This document shows, piece after piece, positions 1-10,194 of a stretch of DNA of 64,000 nucleotides. The stretch spans positions 248,001-312,000 of the forward strand of contig NZ_LSAZ01000041.1 in NCBI RefSeq assembly GCF_001584325.1, in the 5' to 3' direction. The stretch comes from Bacillus nakamurai. Its GTDB lineage: Bacteria > Bacillota > Bacilli > Bacillales > Bacillaceae. The notes under the pieces were generated by a model. The model saw only the letters and a program-made list of their open reading frames with translations. It made no database searches and was not told the origin of the DNA. Position numbers and translations under genes: made by a program. Each line of letters begins with the position of its first letter. Within the stretch, counting starts at the first letter, position 1.

Positions 1-608
1 TTTCCGTGGTCGGTTTTGCCGCTTTTCTTGTGCTTTGGCTGCATTATGGCGACATTCTGCGCCTCCCGCTTTTAACGCCTGCTGAAGTCCTTACTTTCGT
101 CTCCAAGCTGTCCCTTTGGATGGGCCTTGCAGGATCGGGGGCTTTAATGGTATTGGCGGGCCTTGATTATTTATATCAGAGATTTGACTATGAAAAAAAT
201 ATCAGGATGTCAAAGCAGGATATAAAAGATGAATATAAAAAATCGGAGGGTGATCCGATTATCAAGTCCAAAATTAAGCAGAAGCAGCGGGAAATGGCCA
301 TGAGGCGGATGATGCAGGAAGTGCCGAAGGCAGATGTCATCATTACCAACCCGACCCATTATGCGATTGCTTTAAAATATGATGAAAAGAAAATGGATGC
401 CCCTTACATTGTTGCCAAAGGGGTCGATCACCTCGCATTAAAAATCAGACAGATTGCCAAAGAGCATGATGTCATGACGATTGAAAACAGACCGCTTGCG
501 CGTGCGTTATATGACCAGGTTGAGATTGACCAGGCCGTGCCGGAGGATTTTTTCAAAGTCATCGCAGAAATTTTAGCTTATGTATATAAAACGAAACAAA
601 AAGTATAG
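1..608 (+). CDS. flhB: FlhB, flagellar type III export switch protein (5' truncated by window edge)
   Basis: C-terminal part of the flagellar export-gate protein that switches substrate specificity from rod/hook to filament proteins. The reading frame is open from the window edge, so the start lies upstream. Visible are the last transmembrane segments, a basic cytoplasmic linker, and the family's autocleavage motif Asn-Pro-Thr-His at nt 348-359, followed by the cytoplasmic CC domain. The stop is 33 bp before flhA, which has its own ribosome binding site. The position inside the fla/che operon fits. Nothing looks broken apart from the window cut. Confidence 0.97.
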   Translation, partial: SVVGFAAFLVLWLHYGDILRLPLLTPAEVLTFVSKLSLWMGLAGSGALMVLAGLDYLYQRFDYEKNIRMSKQDIKDEYKKSEGDPIIKSKIKQKQREMAMRRMMQEVPKADVIITNPTHYAIALKYDEKKMDAPYIVAKGVDHLALKIRQIAKEHDVMTIENRPLARALYDQVEIDQAVPEDFFKVIAEILAYVYKTKQKV

Positions 609-641
609 TGAATTTCAGATTCAAAAGGAGAGAAAAACAGC

Positions 642-2675
642 ATGTCAACAAGAGATTTATCGGTTTTAATAAGTGTTGTCCTCATTGTGGCAATGCTGGT
701 GATTCCATTTCCTCCATGGTTGTTAAGTATTTTGATCATCATTAATATCTCTCTTGCGTTGATCGTGCTTCTCACCACAATGAATATGCAAGAACCGCTG
801 CAGTTCTCAATTTTCCCGTCACTGCTGTTATTGCTGACGTTGTTTCGGCTCGCGCTTAATGTTTCGACGACCCGTTCCATTCTTTCTCACGGAGAAGGGG
901 GAAAAGTTGTTGAGACATTCGGGAATTTCGTTGTCGGCGGAAATGTGCTGGTAGGGCTTGTTGTCTTTATTATTCTGATTATTATTCAATTTATCGTTAT
1001 TACCAAAGGCGCCGAGCGTGTGTCGGAAGTCGCTGCGAGATTTACGCTTGATGCGATGCCGGGAAAACAAATGAGTATTGACGCTGATTTAAATGCCGGC
1101 ATGATCACGGAGCAGGACGCGAAACACAGACGTGAAAAAGTCGCAAGAGAAGCTGACTTTTACGGCGCGATGGACGGAGCGAGTAAATTCGTTAAAGGGG
1201 ACGCCATCGCCGGAATTATTATCGTGATGATTAATATTATCTTCGGAATTGTTATCGGCATGCTTCAGCAGGGGATGAGTATTCAAGAGGCTGCTTCCCA
1301 CTTTACAATGCTGACGGTCGGTGACGGAATCGTCTCCCAAATGCCCGCCTTGCTCATTTCCACGGCTACGGGGATTGTCGTAACGAGAGCGGCGTCAGAC
1401 GGAAACCTCGGTCATGATATTACAGGCCAGCTGTTTGCATATCCTAAGCTTTTGTATGTAGCGGCAGCAACCGTACTTTTGCTCGGTCTCTTTACGCCAA
1501 TCGGCATTCTGCTTACTGGCCCTATTGCAGGCTTGCTTGCGTTTGGCGCTTACATGCTGTCCAAAACCGACAAACCGAACGAAGAAGAGGAAGAAATTCT
1601 TGAAGAAGAGGCTCAAGTGGATGAACTGAAAAGTCCGGAAAGCGTTGTGCAGCTTCTTCATATTGATCCGATCGAATTCGAATTCGGCTACGGTCTCATA
1701 CCGCTTGCGGATGCGGGGCAGGGCGGTGATCTTCTGGATCGGATCGTCATGATCAGACGCCAGCTTGCGCTTGAATTGGGGCTTGTGATTCCGGTTGTCC
1801 GCATTCGGGATAATATCGCGCTTCAGCCGAACGAATACCGATTGAAAATTAAAGGCAACGAAGTCGCAAAAGGGGAACTTTTGCTTGATCATTATTTAGC
1901 AATGTCACCGACGCCTGAAGATGACATCATTGAAGGAATTGAAACGGTTGAACCGTCGTTCGGGCTTCCCGCGAAATGGATCGGAGAAGCGGCTAAGGAC
2001 GAAGCGGACATGCTCGGATATACGGTTGTTGATCCCGCGTCTGTCGTATCTACGCATATTACAGAAAAAATTAAACAGCATGCCCATGAACTGGTCGGCA
2101 GACAGGAAACAAAACAGCTTATCGATCATCTGAAGGAGAATTATCCTGTGCTTGTGGATGAAGTCACACCTAATCCGTTATCAGTCGGCGACATTCAAAA
2201 GGTGCTTGCGAAACTACTAAAGGAAAAAGTATCGATTCGGAACTTGGTTACCATTTTTGAAACACTCGCCGATTACGGAAGGCTAACGACGGATTCGGAT
2301 CTTTTGACAGAATATGCGAGGCAGTCACTTGCCAAACAAATTACCGCCCAGTACGCGAGAGATGATGAAACGCTGAAAGTCATGACATGCTCAGGGCGGG
2401 TGGAAAAAGCGATTGCCGATGGCGTGCAGCAGACTGAGCAAGGCAATTATTTGTCGCTTGAGCCTGACGTATCAGACAGCATTATCCGTTCAGTCGCCAA
2501 AGAGGCTGAGCAGCTTTCAATCCGGCAGGAAACAGCGATTCTTCTTTGCTCTCCTCCGGTCAGAATGTATGTAAAACAGCTGTTAGAACGCTATTTCCCT
2601 GATCTTCCGGTTCTTTCCTATAATGAGCTTGAAGCAAATGTTGAAGTGCAAAGCATTGGAGTGGTGGATATTTAA
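642..2675 (+). CDS. flhA: FlhA, flagellar type III export apparatus protein
   Basis: Large export-gate component of the flagellar secretion system; forms the cytoplasmic ring that receives chaperone-substrate complexes. It is 677 residues, the usual family length. The N-terminal third to half is strongly hydrophobic, with about eight membrane segments to roughly residue 320. It carries the conserved FHIPEP-family stretch (RLALNVSTTRS and the AARFTLDAMPGKQM region near residues 130-145). An acidic linker follows, then the soluble C-terminal domain. A good AAAGGAG site precedes the ATG. The last base of its TAA stop is the first base of the flhF ATG, implying translational coupling. Confidence 0.97.
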   Translation: MSTRDLSVLISVVLIVAMLVIPFPPWLLSILIIINISLALIVLLTTMNMQEPLQFSIFPSLLLLLTLFRLALNVSTTRSILSHGEGGKVVETFGNFVVGGNVLVGLVVFIILIIIQFIVITKGAERVSEVAARFTLDAMPGKQMSIDADLNAGMITEQDAKHRREKVAREADFYGAMDGASKFVKGDAIAGIIIVMINIIFGIVIGMLQQGMSIQEAASHFTMLTVGDGIVSQMPALLISTATGIVVTRAASDGNLGHDITGQLFAYPKLLYVAAATVLLLGLFTPIGILLTGPIAGLLAFGAYMLSKTDKPNEEEEEILEEEAQVDELKSPESVVQLLHIDPIEFEFGYGLIPLADAGQGGDLLDRIVMIRRQLALELGLVIPVVRIRDNIALQPNEYRLKIKGNEVAKGELLLDHYLAMSPTPEDDIIEGIETVEPSFGLPAKWIGEAAKDEADMLGYTVVDPASVVSTHITEKIKQHAHELVGRQETKQLIDHLKENYPVLVDEVTPNPLSVGDIQKVLAKLLKEKVSIRNLVTIFETLADYGRLTTDSDLLTEYARQSLAKQITAQYARDDETLKVMTCSGRVEKAIADGVQQTEQGNYLSLEPDVSDSIIRSVAKEAEQLSIRQETAILLCSPPVRMYVKQLLERYFPDLPVLSYNELEANVEVQSIGVVDI

Positions 2676-3757
2676 TGAAGATTAAAAAATTTACGGCCGC
2701 TTCAATGCAGGAAGCCGCAAAACAAATCAAAAAAGAACTCGGCAATGACGCCGTGATTTTAAATTCGAAACAAGTGAAAAAACGAAAATGGCTTGGCTTG
2801 AGGGCGGAACAGGCTGTTGAAGTAATTGCGGTTTTAGATCGGGAGTCAAGGGGAGCGAAAAAAATTCCGCCGCATGCCGGCGAAGGGAAGAAAAAGGCGG
2901 AAATGACAGACACCGTGCAAACCTTTCAGCCGCAGCAGCAAGCGCGAAAATTTGATCTTTCACATTACAAAGAAGTGCTGCCTGAACCTTTAAAGAAAGC
3001 GGAACGTCTTTTGGATAGAGCGGGGCTTACAGACCAAATGCAGAAAACAGTTTTGAGTGAGCTGCTTCACTCTTCGATTGCAGCAGGCGATTTGACCGAA
3101 GAGAATGTCACGTTCAAATTGCAGGAACTGTTAGCTGAAAAGCTTCCTTCAAAAGACAGGTGGCAGGAAGGCATTCAATCAAAATACGTGGTGCTTTTCG
3201 GTTCAACAGGAGCCGGGAAAACGACGACTCTCGCAAAACTGGCCGCTTCAACGATGCTTGAGGAGCATAAGAAAATTGCGTTTATAACGACGGATACTTA
3301 CCGGATCGCCGCGGTCGAACAGCTGAAAACATATGCGGAGCTGTTACAGGCGCCCCTTGAAGTTTGTTATTCGAAAGAAGAATGTCTTGAGGCCCAAACT
3401 AAATTTGCGGAATATGATCATGTCTTTATCGATACCGCCGGAAGAAACTTTAAAGAAGAGCAATATATTACGGAATTACAAGAAATGATTCCGTTTGAAT
3501 CGGGCTTACAATCGTTTCTTGTATTATCGGCATCTGCAAAATATGAAGATATGAAACAGGTGCTGTCACGGTTTTCCGATATTCCGGTGAATCAATTCAT
3601 CTTTACAAAAACAGACGAGACCGCCTCACTCGGTTCGGTTTATCAAGTGCTGACAGAATCAATGATCGGCGCTGCTTTTTTGACAAACGGGCAAAATGTG
3701 CCTGAAGACATACTGTCTGTTTCTCCGAAAGACTTCGTAAGGATGCTTATGGAATGA
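2675..3757 (+). CDS. flhF: FlhF, SRP-type GTPase for flagellar placement
   Basis: GTPase of the SRP family (relative of Ffh and FtsY) that controls position and number of flagellar basal bodies at the membrane. It is 360 residues. The N-terminal basic region and helical N domain are followed by the G domain with P-loop [10 protein letters not shown] near residue 176, DTAG (G3) and TKTD (G4). The start overlaps the flhA stop by one base, and the end overlaps flhG by 4 bp, so the partner regulator FlhG is made from the adjacent frame. FlhG stimulates FlhF GTPase activity in B. subtilis (family knowledge). Confidence 0.96.
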   Translation: MKIKKFTAASMQEAAKQIKKELGNDAVILNSKQVKKRKWLGLRAEQAVEVIAVLDRESRGAKKIPPHAGEGKKKAEMTDTVQTFQPQQQARKFDLSHYKEVLPEPLKKAERLLDRAGLTDQMQKTVLSELLHSSIAAGDLTEENVTFKLQELLAEKLPSKDRWQEGIQSKYVVLFGSTGAGKTTTLAKLAASTMLEEHKKIAFITTDTYRIAAVEQLKTYAELLQAPLEVCYSKEECLEAQTKFAEYDHVFIDTAGRNFKEEQYITELQEMIPFESGLQSFLVLSASAKYEDMKQVLSRFSDIPVNQFIFTKTDETASLGSVYQVLTESMIGAAFLTNGQNVPEDILSVSPKDFVRMLME

Positions 3758-4647
3758 AACCCGATCAGGCCGAGTCATTAAGAAGAAAAATGAAACAGCG
3801 GCAGCTGATCAAACCGCAGCTGTATGAAAAGAAAGCAAAGACATTGGCAGTCATCAGCGGCAAGGGCGGCGTCGGAAAATCCAATATCACGTTAAATATG
3901 GCACTTGCCTTACAGGAAAAAGGAAAAAATGTGCTCATTATTGATCTTGATATCGGAATGGGAAACATTGATGTGCTGATCGGCGCTTCTTCTTGCCGCA
4001 CCATCATTGATGTGATGGAAAACCGGCATGTGCTGGCTCAATCACTGTCTGCCGGTCCGAAAGGCATCCGCTACATATCCGGAGGAACGGGGCTTGATGT
4101 GATATACCAGGCGGACAGGGAGAAGTGGGCGTATTTTATGAATGATCTTTCCGCTGTTTTAAGAGACTTTGATTATGTTCTGTTTGACATGGGAGCGGGC
4201 TTATCAAAAGAGCAGCTGCCGTTTATTTTATCAGCGGAAGACATTCTCGCCGTGACAACGCCTGAGCCGACGGCCATTATGGATGCCTACAGCGCGATCA
4301 AGCATCTCGTGATTGCGGATGAACGGCTGTCGATAAGCATTGCCGTCAATCGCGCCCGCAGCAAAAAAAATGCAATGGATACCTTTGCCCGCCTTTCTCA
4401 CGCGATTCACACGTTTTTGGGTGCGGACGTACAATTCGCCGGCTCTATACCGGATGATCCGCTTGTGAGTCAAGCTGTGATTGACCAAGTGCCTTTTTTA
4501 ATAAATAGTCCTCAAGCGAAAGCCAGCAGGTCTATCCGTCTTTTAACGGATGTCTTGTTTCAAACAGAAGAAAACAAACCCAGAGAAGAGAAAACGGCAT
4601 TTATTGAGAAATTATCTTCTTTTTTAATGAGGAGGACTTTACATTGA
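3754..4647 (+). CDS. flhG: FlhG (YlxH), MinD-like ATPase for flagellar patterning
   Basis: MinD/ParA-family ATPase that acts with FlhF to set the spatial pattern of flagella. It is 297 residues. A basic N-terminal stretch (the segment that activates FlhF in characterised homologues) precedes a deviant Walker A motif, [10 protein letters not shown], near residue 35. The [12 protein letters not shown] segment follows, and a hydrophobic C-terminal end resembles a membrane-targeting helix. The ATG overlaps the end of flhF (ATGA), and the stop overlaps the TTG start of cheB, so translation is coupled on both sides. Confidence 0.96.
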   Translation: MKPDQAESLRRKMKQRQLIKPQLYEKKAKTLAVISGKGGVGKSNITLNMALALQEKGKNVLIIDLDIGMGNIDVLIGASSCRTIIDVMENRHVLAQSLSAGPKGIRYISGGTGLDVIYQADREKWAYFMNDLSAVLRDFDYVLFDMGAGLSKEQLPFILSAEDILAVTTPEPTAIMDAYSAIKHLVIADERLSISIAVNRARSKKNAMDTFARLSHAIHTFLGADVQFAGSIPDDPLVSQAVIDQVPFLINSPQAKASRSIRLLTDVLFQTEENKPREEKTAFIEKLSSFLMRRTLH

Positions 4648-5711
4648 TTCGTGTGCTTGTCGTTGATGACTCAGCTTTTATGAGAAAGATGATTACCGAT
4701 TTTTTGGCCGCGGAAATACAGATAGAAGTCATCGGGACAGCAAGAAACGGAGAAGAGGCGTTAAAAAAAATAGAGCTTCTTCAGCCGGATGTTGTCACGC
4801 TTGATATTGAAATGCCGGTCATGAATGGAACGGATACATTACGGAAAATAATCGACATTTATAAACTTCCGGTGATTATGGTATCGAGCCAGACACAGCA
4901 AGGAAAAGACCGCACGATTAACTGCTTGGAAATGGGCGCATTTGACTTTATTACAAAGCCTTCCGGAGCGATTTCCCTTGATCTTTATAAAATTAAAGAG
5001 CAGCTGATTGAAAGAGTCATTGCTGCCGGACTGTCCCAAGCCAAAAAGCCAGAAGCGGCTTCGGCCGAACCTCTCACGCCTAAACGCCCGGCTTCAGCCG
5101 GCTTTGAAAAACCGAAAACAAAATCGGCCAGGCAGGCTGTATTCATAGCGACGTCTACGGGCGGACCGCGGGCGCTGCAAAAGGTCATTCCGAACCTGCC
5201 GAAGGATTTAAACGCGCCGGTGTTTGTCGTTCAGCACATGCCTGAAGGCTTTACCGCTTCACTTGCAGACAGGCTGAACCATTTGTCAGATATACAGGTG
5301 AAAGAAGCGGAAAACGGTGAAGAAGCAAAAGCGGGCTGTGTGTATATCGCCCCCGGCGGAAAAAACATGACGGTTATACAAGACGGCGGAAGACTCCGCA
5401 TCGTTCTTGATGTTCATGACACGGCAAGCAGGCATAAACCGTCAGCTGATTATATGTTTCGTTCGGCGAGCAGATTGTCCGATTATGAAAAGGTGGCCGT
5501 CATTATGACCGGCATGGGCAGTGACGGAACCGAAGGCGTAAAAGAGATGCTTAAGGCCGGCAGTGTCAAAACGATTGCGGAATCGGACGAATCGTGTGTT
5601 GTGTTCGGAATGCCGAAGTCAGCCATAAAAGCAGGCCTCATTCATGACATTAAACATGTGGAAGATATCGCAGCATCCATCACTAGCTGTGTGAAAAAAG
5701 AGAGGGTGTAA
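4644..5711 (+). CDS. cheB: CheB, chemoreceptor methylesterase/deamidase with receiver domain
   Basis: Response regulator that removes methyl groups from chemoreceptors during adaptation. It is 355 residues. The receiver domain (about 1-120) has acidic residues D8/D9, phospho-acceptor D54 in [10 protein letters not shown] and K105. A linker leads to the esterase domain (about 165-350) with catalytic S171 (ATSTGGP), H198 (VVQHMP) and D294 (GMGSDG). The start is TTG, chosen because the protein then begins exactly at the family N-terminus ([10 protein letters not shown]) and AGGAGGA lies at proper distance. It overlaps flhG by 4 bp. It is phosphorylated by the CheA encoded next. Confidence 0.96.
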   Translation: MIRVLVVDDSAFMRKMITDFLAAEIQIEVIGTARNGEEALKKIELLQPDVVTLDIEMPVMNGTDTLRKIIDIYKLPVIMVSSQTQQGKDRTINCLEMGAFDFITKPSGAISLDLYKIKEQLIERVIAAGLSQAKKPEAASAEPLTPKRPASAGFEKPKTKSARQAVFIATSTGGPRALQKVIPNLPKDLNAPVFVVQHMPEGFTASLADRLNHLSDIQVKEAENGEEAKAGCVYIAPGGKNMTVIQDGGRLRIVLDVHDTASRHKPSADYMFRSASRLSDYEKVAVIMTGMGSDGTEGVKEMLKAGSVKTIAESDESCVVFGMPKSAIKAGLIHDIKHVEDIAASITSCVKKERV

Positions 5712-5716
5712 ATCAA

Positions 5717-7741
5717 TTGGATATGAATCAATATTTAGATGTCTTTATTGATGAAAGTAAAGAGCACTTGCAAACATGTAACGAAAAGCTTCTGCTTTTA
5801 GAAAAAGATCCGGCAGACCTTCAGCTTGTCCATGACATCTTCAGAGCTGCCCATACGCTGAAAGGCATGAGCGCAACGATGGGGTACACAGACTTGGCGC
5901 ATTTAACCCACCTCATGGAAAATGTGCTGGACGCCATCCGAAACGGAGAAATGGCCGTTACATCAGAGTGGCTTGATGTGCTGTTTGAAGCGCTTGACCA
6001 TCTTGAAGCAATGGTGCAGTCCATTATTGACGGCGGAGATGGCAAAAGAGATATTTCTGAAGTGAGCGCGAAACTCGACGTAAACGCGGTGCATGAGACC
6101 GCAGCTTCGGTTGAAACCGCTGAACCGCCATCTCCGGAAAATAAGGAAGCGGCGGCATGGGATTATGATGAATTTGAACGGACCGTCATTGAAGAGGCAG
6201 AAGAACAAGGATTCAGCCGCTACGAAATAACGGTGTCCCTGAATGAAAACTGCATGCTGAAAGCAGTGCGCGTTTACATGATATTCGAGAAGCTGAATGA
6301 AGCTGGGGAAGTCGCGAAAACGATTCCGAGTGCGGAAGTGCTTGAAACGGAGGATTTCGGTACAGATTTTCAAGTGTGCTTCTTAACAAAGCAGCCCGCT
6401 GATGAGATTAAACAAATCATAAGCGGCATTTCAGAAGTGGGACACGTGGAGGTTTCTGTCGGCGCACCGTTAAAAACGGCCGAAAAACCGAAAGAGCCGC
6501 AAGCTGCTGAACCAGTGAAGACCGTGCCTGCAAAAAAAGCCGAAAAACAGCCGAAGCCTGCAAAAGCGGAAGAGCATACGAAGCATAACGGCGGCTCCAA
6601 AACGATCCGTGTCAATATTGAAAGACTTGATTCTTCGATGAACCTTTTCGAAGAGCTGGTCATTGACAGGGGACGGCTTGAGCAAATCGCCAAAGAACTG
6701 AATCATAATGAATTGACTGAAACGGTAGAACGGCTCACAAGAATATCTGGAGACCTCCAGTCTATTATTCTCAATATGCGAATGGTTCCAGTAGAAACCG
6801 TCTTTAACCGTTTTCCGAGAATGATCCGCCAGCTTCAAAAGGAATTAAACAAAAAAATAGAACTGTCCATCATCGGCGCTGAAACAGAACTTGACCGCAC
6901 AGTGATTGATGAAATCGGCGATCCGCTTGTCCATTTAATCAGAAACAGCATTGATCACGGTATAGAATCGCCTGAAGTGCGCGTAAGTAAAGGGAAATCA
7001 GAATCCGGCCAGGTCGTTCTTAAGGCTTATCACAGCGGAAACCACGTCTTTATTGAGGTTGAAGATGACGGCGCGGGACTGAACAGAAAGAAGATTCTCG
7101 AAAAAGCGCTCGAACGCAATGTAATCACCGAGCGGGAAGCTGAAACGCTTGAAGATAATGAAATCTACGAACTTATTTTTGCGCCCGGCTTCTCGACTGC
7201 TGATCAAATTTCCGATATTTCAGGCCGGGGCGTCGGGTTGGATGTCGTTAAAAACAAACTCGAATCTCTCGGCGGATCAGTCAGTGTAAAATCAGCAGAA
7301 GGCCAAGGATCACTCTTTAGTATTCAGCTTCCGCTGACACTGTCCATAATATCTGTCTTGCTGATAAAACTTGAAGAAGAGACATTTGCGATACCGATTT
7401 CTTCTATTATAGAGACGGCAGTTATTGATAAAAAGGATATCCTGCAGACGCATGACAGGGAAGTCATTGATTTCAGAGGACAGATCGTGCCGATCGTCTA
7501 CTTGAAAAAAGAGTTTAACATCACGGATACAAAAGAAGACGCGGAGCAATTCCATATGATCGTCGTGAAAAAAGGCGATAAATCAACTGCATTTGTCGTC
7601 GACTCTTTTATCGGCCAGCAGGAAGTCGTGCTTAAATCACTCGGCGACTATTTAACAAACGTCTTTGCGATTTCCGGCGCCACGATTCTTGGGAATGGCG
7701 AAGTGGCGCTGATTATTGATTGTAATGCGCTGATCTACTAA
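5717..7741 (+). CDS. cheA: CheA, chemotaxis histidine kinase
   Basis: Cytoplasmic sensor kinase that couples receptors to CheY and CheB. It is 674 residues. The P1 domain has phospho-histidine H46 (AAHTLKG), then a P2 region near 145-260. A low-complexity Ala/Lys/Pro linker (about 265-295) leads to the dimerisation helices. The HATPase domain has N-box (HLIRNSIDHG), DDGAGL and GRGVGLDVV motifs, and a C-terminal CheW-like P5 domain completes the protein. A TTG start is used: AGAGGGTG is 8 bp upstream of it, while the next ATG, two codons in, is too distant. It lies 5 bp after cheB in the same operon. Confidence 0.97.
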   Translation: MDMNQYLDVFIDESKEHLQTCNEKLLLLEKDPADLQLVHDIFRAAHTLKGMSATMGYTDLAHLTHLMENVLDAIRNGEMAVTSEWLDVLFEALDHLEAMVQSIIDGGDGKRDISEVSAKLDVNAVHETAASVETAEPPSPENKEAAAWDYDEFERTVIEEAEEQGFSRYEITVSLNENCMLKAVRVYMIFEKLNEAGEVAKTIPSAEVLETEDFGTDFQVCFLTKQPADEIKQIISGISEVGHVEVSVGAPLKTAEKPKEPQAAEPVKTVPAKKAEKQPKPAKAEEHTKHNGGSKTIRVNIERLDSSMNLFEELVIDRGRLEQIAKELNHNELTETVERLTRISGDLQSIILNMRMVPVETVFNRFPRMIRQLQKELNKKIELSIIGAETELDRTVIDEIGDPLVHLIRNSIDHGIESPEVRVSKGKSESGQVVLKAYHSGNHVFIEVEDDGAGLNRKKILEKALERNVITEREAETLEDNEIYELIFAPGFSTADQISDISGRGVGLDVVKNKLESLGGSVSVKSAEGQGSLFSIQLPLTLSIISVLLIKLEEETFAIPISSIIETAVIDKKDILQTHDREVIDFRGQIVPIVYLKKEFNITDTKEDAEQFHMIVVKKGDKSTAFVVDSFIGQQEVVLKSLGDYLTNVFAISGATILGNGEVALIIDCNALIY

Positions 7742-7761
7742 CGACACGAGGAGGTGCCCAC

Positions 7762-8235
7762 ATGACTGCGGAAATCAAAACTGGTGAAAAAATGATTGTG
7801 TTTATGATAAATGGGAAAGAATACGCGATTTCGGTTTCACAAGTGAAATCGATTGAAAAGTGGCAAAAACCGACGAGAGTTCCCGGTGTTGAACCATATA
7901 TTCGCGGCGTCATTAATTTACGCGGCGTGATCACGCCGGTTCTGGATTTAAGAAAGCGTCTTAACCTGCCTGAGCAAGAAATCACTGAAGAATCACGGAT
8001 TATTATCATCTCTTACCGTGATGCGGAGGTCGGATGGATCGTGGACGAAGCCAATGATGTCATTACCGTGCATGAAAATGAAATTGAGTCTGCGCCTGAA
8101 AGCCAAACAAAAGAAGCGGATGTGTGGATTAAACAGATCGTAAAGCAAGAAAACAGGCTGTTGAATATTATTGATGCGCAAGCGGTGCTGGACAAAGATT
8201 CTGCGCTGTCTGTGCCCGATCAACCTTATGCTTAA
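7762..8235 (+). CDS. cheW: CheW, receptor-kinase coupling protein
   Basis: Adaptor that links chemoreceptors to CheA. It is 157 residues and is essentially a single CheW domain, with the typical segments PYIRGVINLRGVITPVLDL (about residues 45-63) and a C-terminal LLNIIDAQAVL strand. A strong GAGGAGG site precedes the ATG, 20 bp after cheA. It is homologous to the P5 domain at the CheA C-terminus, as expected for paired domains in receptor arrays. Length and sequence are ordinary for Bacillus. Confidence 0.96.
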   Translation: MTAEIKTGEKMIVFMINGKEYAISVSQVKSIEKWQKPTRVPGVEPYIRGVINLRGVITPVLDLRKRLNLPEQEITEESRIIIISYRDAEVGWIVDEANDVITVHENEIESAPESQTKEADVWIKQIVKQENRLLNIIDAQAVLDKDSALSVPDQPYA

Positions 8236-8250
8236 AGGGGTTAAGACAAC

Positions 8251-8880
8251 ATGAGTATGTTTAAAGGAATCAAAGAAGAGCAAATGGACATTTTGCGGGA
8301 AGTCGGGAATATCGGTGCAGGCCACTCGGCTTCTGCGATGGCTCAGCTCCTCAATAGAAAAATAGATATGGAAGTGCCGTTTGCTACATTGCTGACATTT
8401 GATGAGCTCGCTGATTTTTTTGGCGGCGCTGAAACCCCGGTGGCAAGTATCTTTTTAAGAATGGAAGGCGACATGACAGGTTCTATCTTTCTCATTATGC
8501 CTTTTCACCAAGCGGAACAGTTTATCAGAGAGCTGATCGGCAATCCGGATTTTGATATTGATCAGTTAAGCGAGGACCATTTAAGCTCTTCTGCTTTACA
8601 TGAGCTGGGCAATATTTTAGCAGGTTCCTATTTAACGGCGTTGGCTGATTTGACGAAACTGGAAATTTATCCGAGCGTGCCGGAAGTTTCCCTTGATATG
8701 TTCGGAGCGGTCATCAGCGAAGGATTAATGGAGCTCAGTCAAGTCGGAGAGCATGCCATTGTCGTGGACACTTCTATTTTTGACCAGAGCAGCCGGCAGG
8801 AGCTGAAAGCCCATATGTTTATGCTCCCGGACTATGATTCATTTGAAAAACTCTTTGTCTCATTGGGTGCATCCGTATGA
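8251..8880 (+). CDS. cheC: CheC, CheY-P phosphatase and CheD partner
   Basis: CheY-P phosphatase of the CheC/CheX/FliY family that also binds and controls CheD. It is 209 residues. Two copies of the phosphatase signature are visible: ILREVGNIGAGHSAS near residue 13 and ALHELGNILAGSYLT near residue 115, each with the conserved Glu and Asn. The AAGGGG site is upstream of the ATG. The stop overlaps the ATG of cheD (ATGA), matching the physical CheC-CheD interaction known in B. subtilis and Thermotoga. Confidence 0.95.
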   Translation: MSMFKGIKEEQMDILREVGNIGAGHSASAMAQLLNRKIDMEVPFATLLTFDELADFFGGAETPVASIFLRMEGDMTGSIFLIMPFHQAEQFIRELIGNPDFDIDQLSEDHLSSSALHELGNILAGSYLTALADLTKLEIYPSVPEVSLDMFGAVISEGLMELSQVGEHAIVVDTSIFDQSSRQELKAHMFMLPDYDSFEKLFVSLGASV

Positions 8881-9377
8881 GCCATGCAGAAGCTGTCGTC
8901 GTAAAAGTGGGAATTGCTGACGTTCAGGTCGCCCGTTTTCCGGAGAAAATCCGGACTTCGGGTCTTGGTTCATGTGTGGGATTGGTTTTATATGATAAAG
9001 ACAAGCAGACAGCCGGACTTGTTCATGTCATGCTGCCGGATTCCGCTTTATCAAAAACAGCAGAGCTTAACCGGGCAAAATATGCCGACACTGCCGTAAA
9101 GGCGACGATTGATATGCTGCTGGAAGCCGGATGCCGCAAGTTTGCTCTAAAGGCCAAACTCGCGGGGGGAGCGGAAATGTTTAAATTTAAAATGACGAAC
9201 GACTTGATGAAAATCGGCCCCCGAAATGTAGCGGCCATTAAAGAACAGCTTACATTGTATAACATTCCGGTCATCAGTGAAGATACGGGCGGCTCAAGCG
9301 GCCGGACGATTGAATTTGAACCAAAGTCCTGCATGCTGCATATCCGAACTGTTAAACAAGGTGAAACAATGATTTAA
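8877..9377 (+). CDS. cheD: CheD, chemoreceptor glutamine deamidase
   Basis: Deamidates glutamines on chemoreceptors and takes part in the CheC/CheD/CheY-P adaptation loop. It is 166 residues. Candidate catalytic residues line up with the characterised family: T27, C33 in GLGSCVGLVLYD, and H50 in GLVHVML. The start overlaps the cheC stop by 4 bp, so the partners are translationally coupled. The stop is 25 bp before sigD. Confidence 0.95.
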   Translation: MSHAEAVVVKVGIADVQVARFPEKIRTSGLGSCVGLVLYDKDKQTAGLVHVMLPDSALSKTAELNRAKYADTAVKATIDMLLEAGCRKFALKAKLAGGAEMFKFKMTNDLMKIGPRNVAAIKEQLTLYNIPVISEDTGGSSGRTIEFEPKSCMLHIRTVKQGETMI

Positions 9378-9402
9378 TTAAGGTATGAGGTAGGGGATAA
9401 CG

Positions 9403-10167
9403 ATGCAATCCTTGAATTATGAAGATCAGGTGCTTTGGTCGCGCTGGAAAGAGTGGAAAGATCCAAAAGCCGGTGATGATTTAATGCGCCGCTACATGCC
9501 GCTAGTTACATATCATGTCGGCAGAATTTCTGTCGGACTGCCAAAATCGGTGCATAAAGACGATCTAATGAGCCTTGGTATGCTTGGTTTATATGATGCC
9601 CTTGAAAAATTTGACCCCAGCCGGGATTTAAAATTTGATACCTACGCCTCGTTTAGAATTCGCGGTGCAATCATTGACGGACTGCGCAAAGAGGATTGGC
9701 TGCCCAGAACTTCACGGGAGAAGACAAAAAAGGTCGAAGCTGCGATCGAGAAACTGGAACAGCGCTACCTTCGCAATGTGACGCCCTCAGAGATCGCAGA
9801 AGAGCTGGGGATGACGGAGCAGGACGTGGTGTCAACGATGAACGAAGGGTTTTTTGCCAATCTCTTGTCAATCGATGAAAAGCTGCACGATCAGGATGAC
9901 GGTGAAAATATTCAAGTCATGATCAGAGATGACAAAAACGTGCCGCCGGAAGAAAAAATCATGAAGGACGAGCTGATCGCTCAGCTTGCCGGAAAAATTC
10001 ATGAGCTTTCTGAAAAAGAACAGCTTGTCGTCAGTTTATTTTATAAAGAAGAGCTGACATTGACCGAAATCGGACAAGTGCTGAACCTTTCGACTTCGCG
10101 GATCTCTCAGATTCATTCAAAGGCGCTTTTTAAATTAAAGCATTTGCTAGAAAAAGTAATTCAATAA
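9403..10167 (+). CDS. sigD: SigD, flagellar sigma-28 factor
   Basis: Alternative sigma factor for late flagellar, chemotaxis and autolysin genes (equivalent of FliA). It is 254 residues. Sigma region 2 (about 10-95) includes GLYDALEKFDPSRDLKFDTYASFRI-type sequence, followed by region 3 and a C-terminal region 4 helix-turn-helix (LTLTEIGQVLNLSTSRISQIHSKAL). The ATG follows GGTAGGGGATAACG. Its place almost at the end of the long fla/che operon matters in B. subtilis, where distance from the promoter limits SigD level and sets the motile fraction (established knowledge). Confidence 0.97.
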   Translation: MQSLNYEDQVLWSRWKEWKDPKAGDDLMRRYMPLVTYHVGRISVGLPKSVHKDDLMSLGMLGLYDALEKFDPSRDLKFDTYASFRIRGAIIDGLRKEDWLPRTSREKTKKVEAAIEKLEQRYLRNVTPSEIAEELGMTEQDVVSTMNEGFFANLLSIDEKLHDQDDGENIQVMIRDDKNVPPEEKIMKDELIAQLAGKIHELSEKEQLVVSLFYKEELTLTEIGQVLNLSTSRISQIHSKALFKLKHLLEKVIQ

Positions 10168-10194
10168 TGAACTCATGGTTAGCGAGTGAAAAAC

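Noticed and set aside
1395-1892. 165-codon open frame on the minus strand inside flhA, and similar long antisense frames elsewhere
   Set aside because: All lie opposite well-recognised + strand genes, lack ribosome sites and show no known domain; they are shadows of coding sequence.
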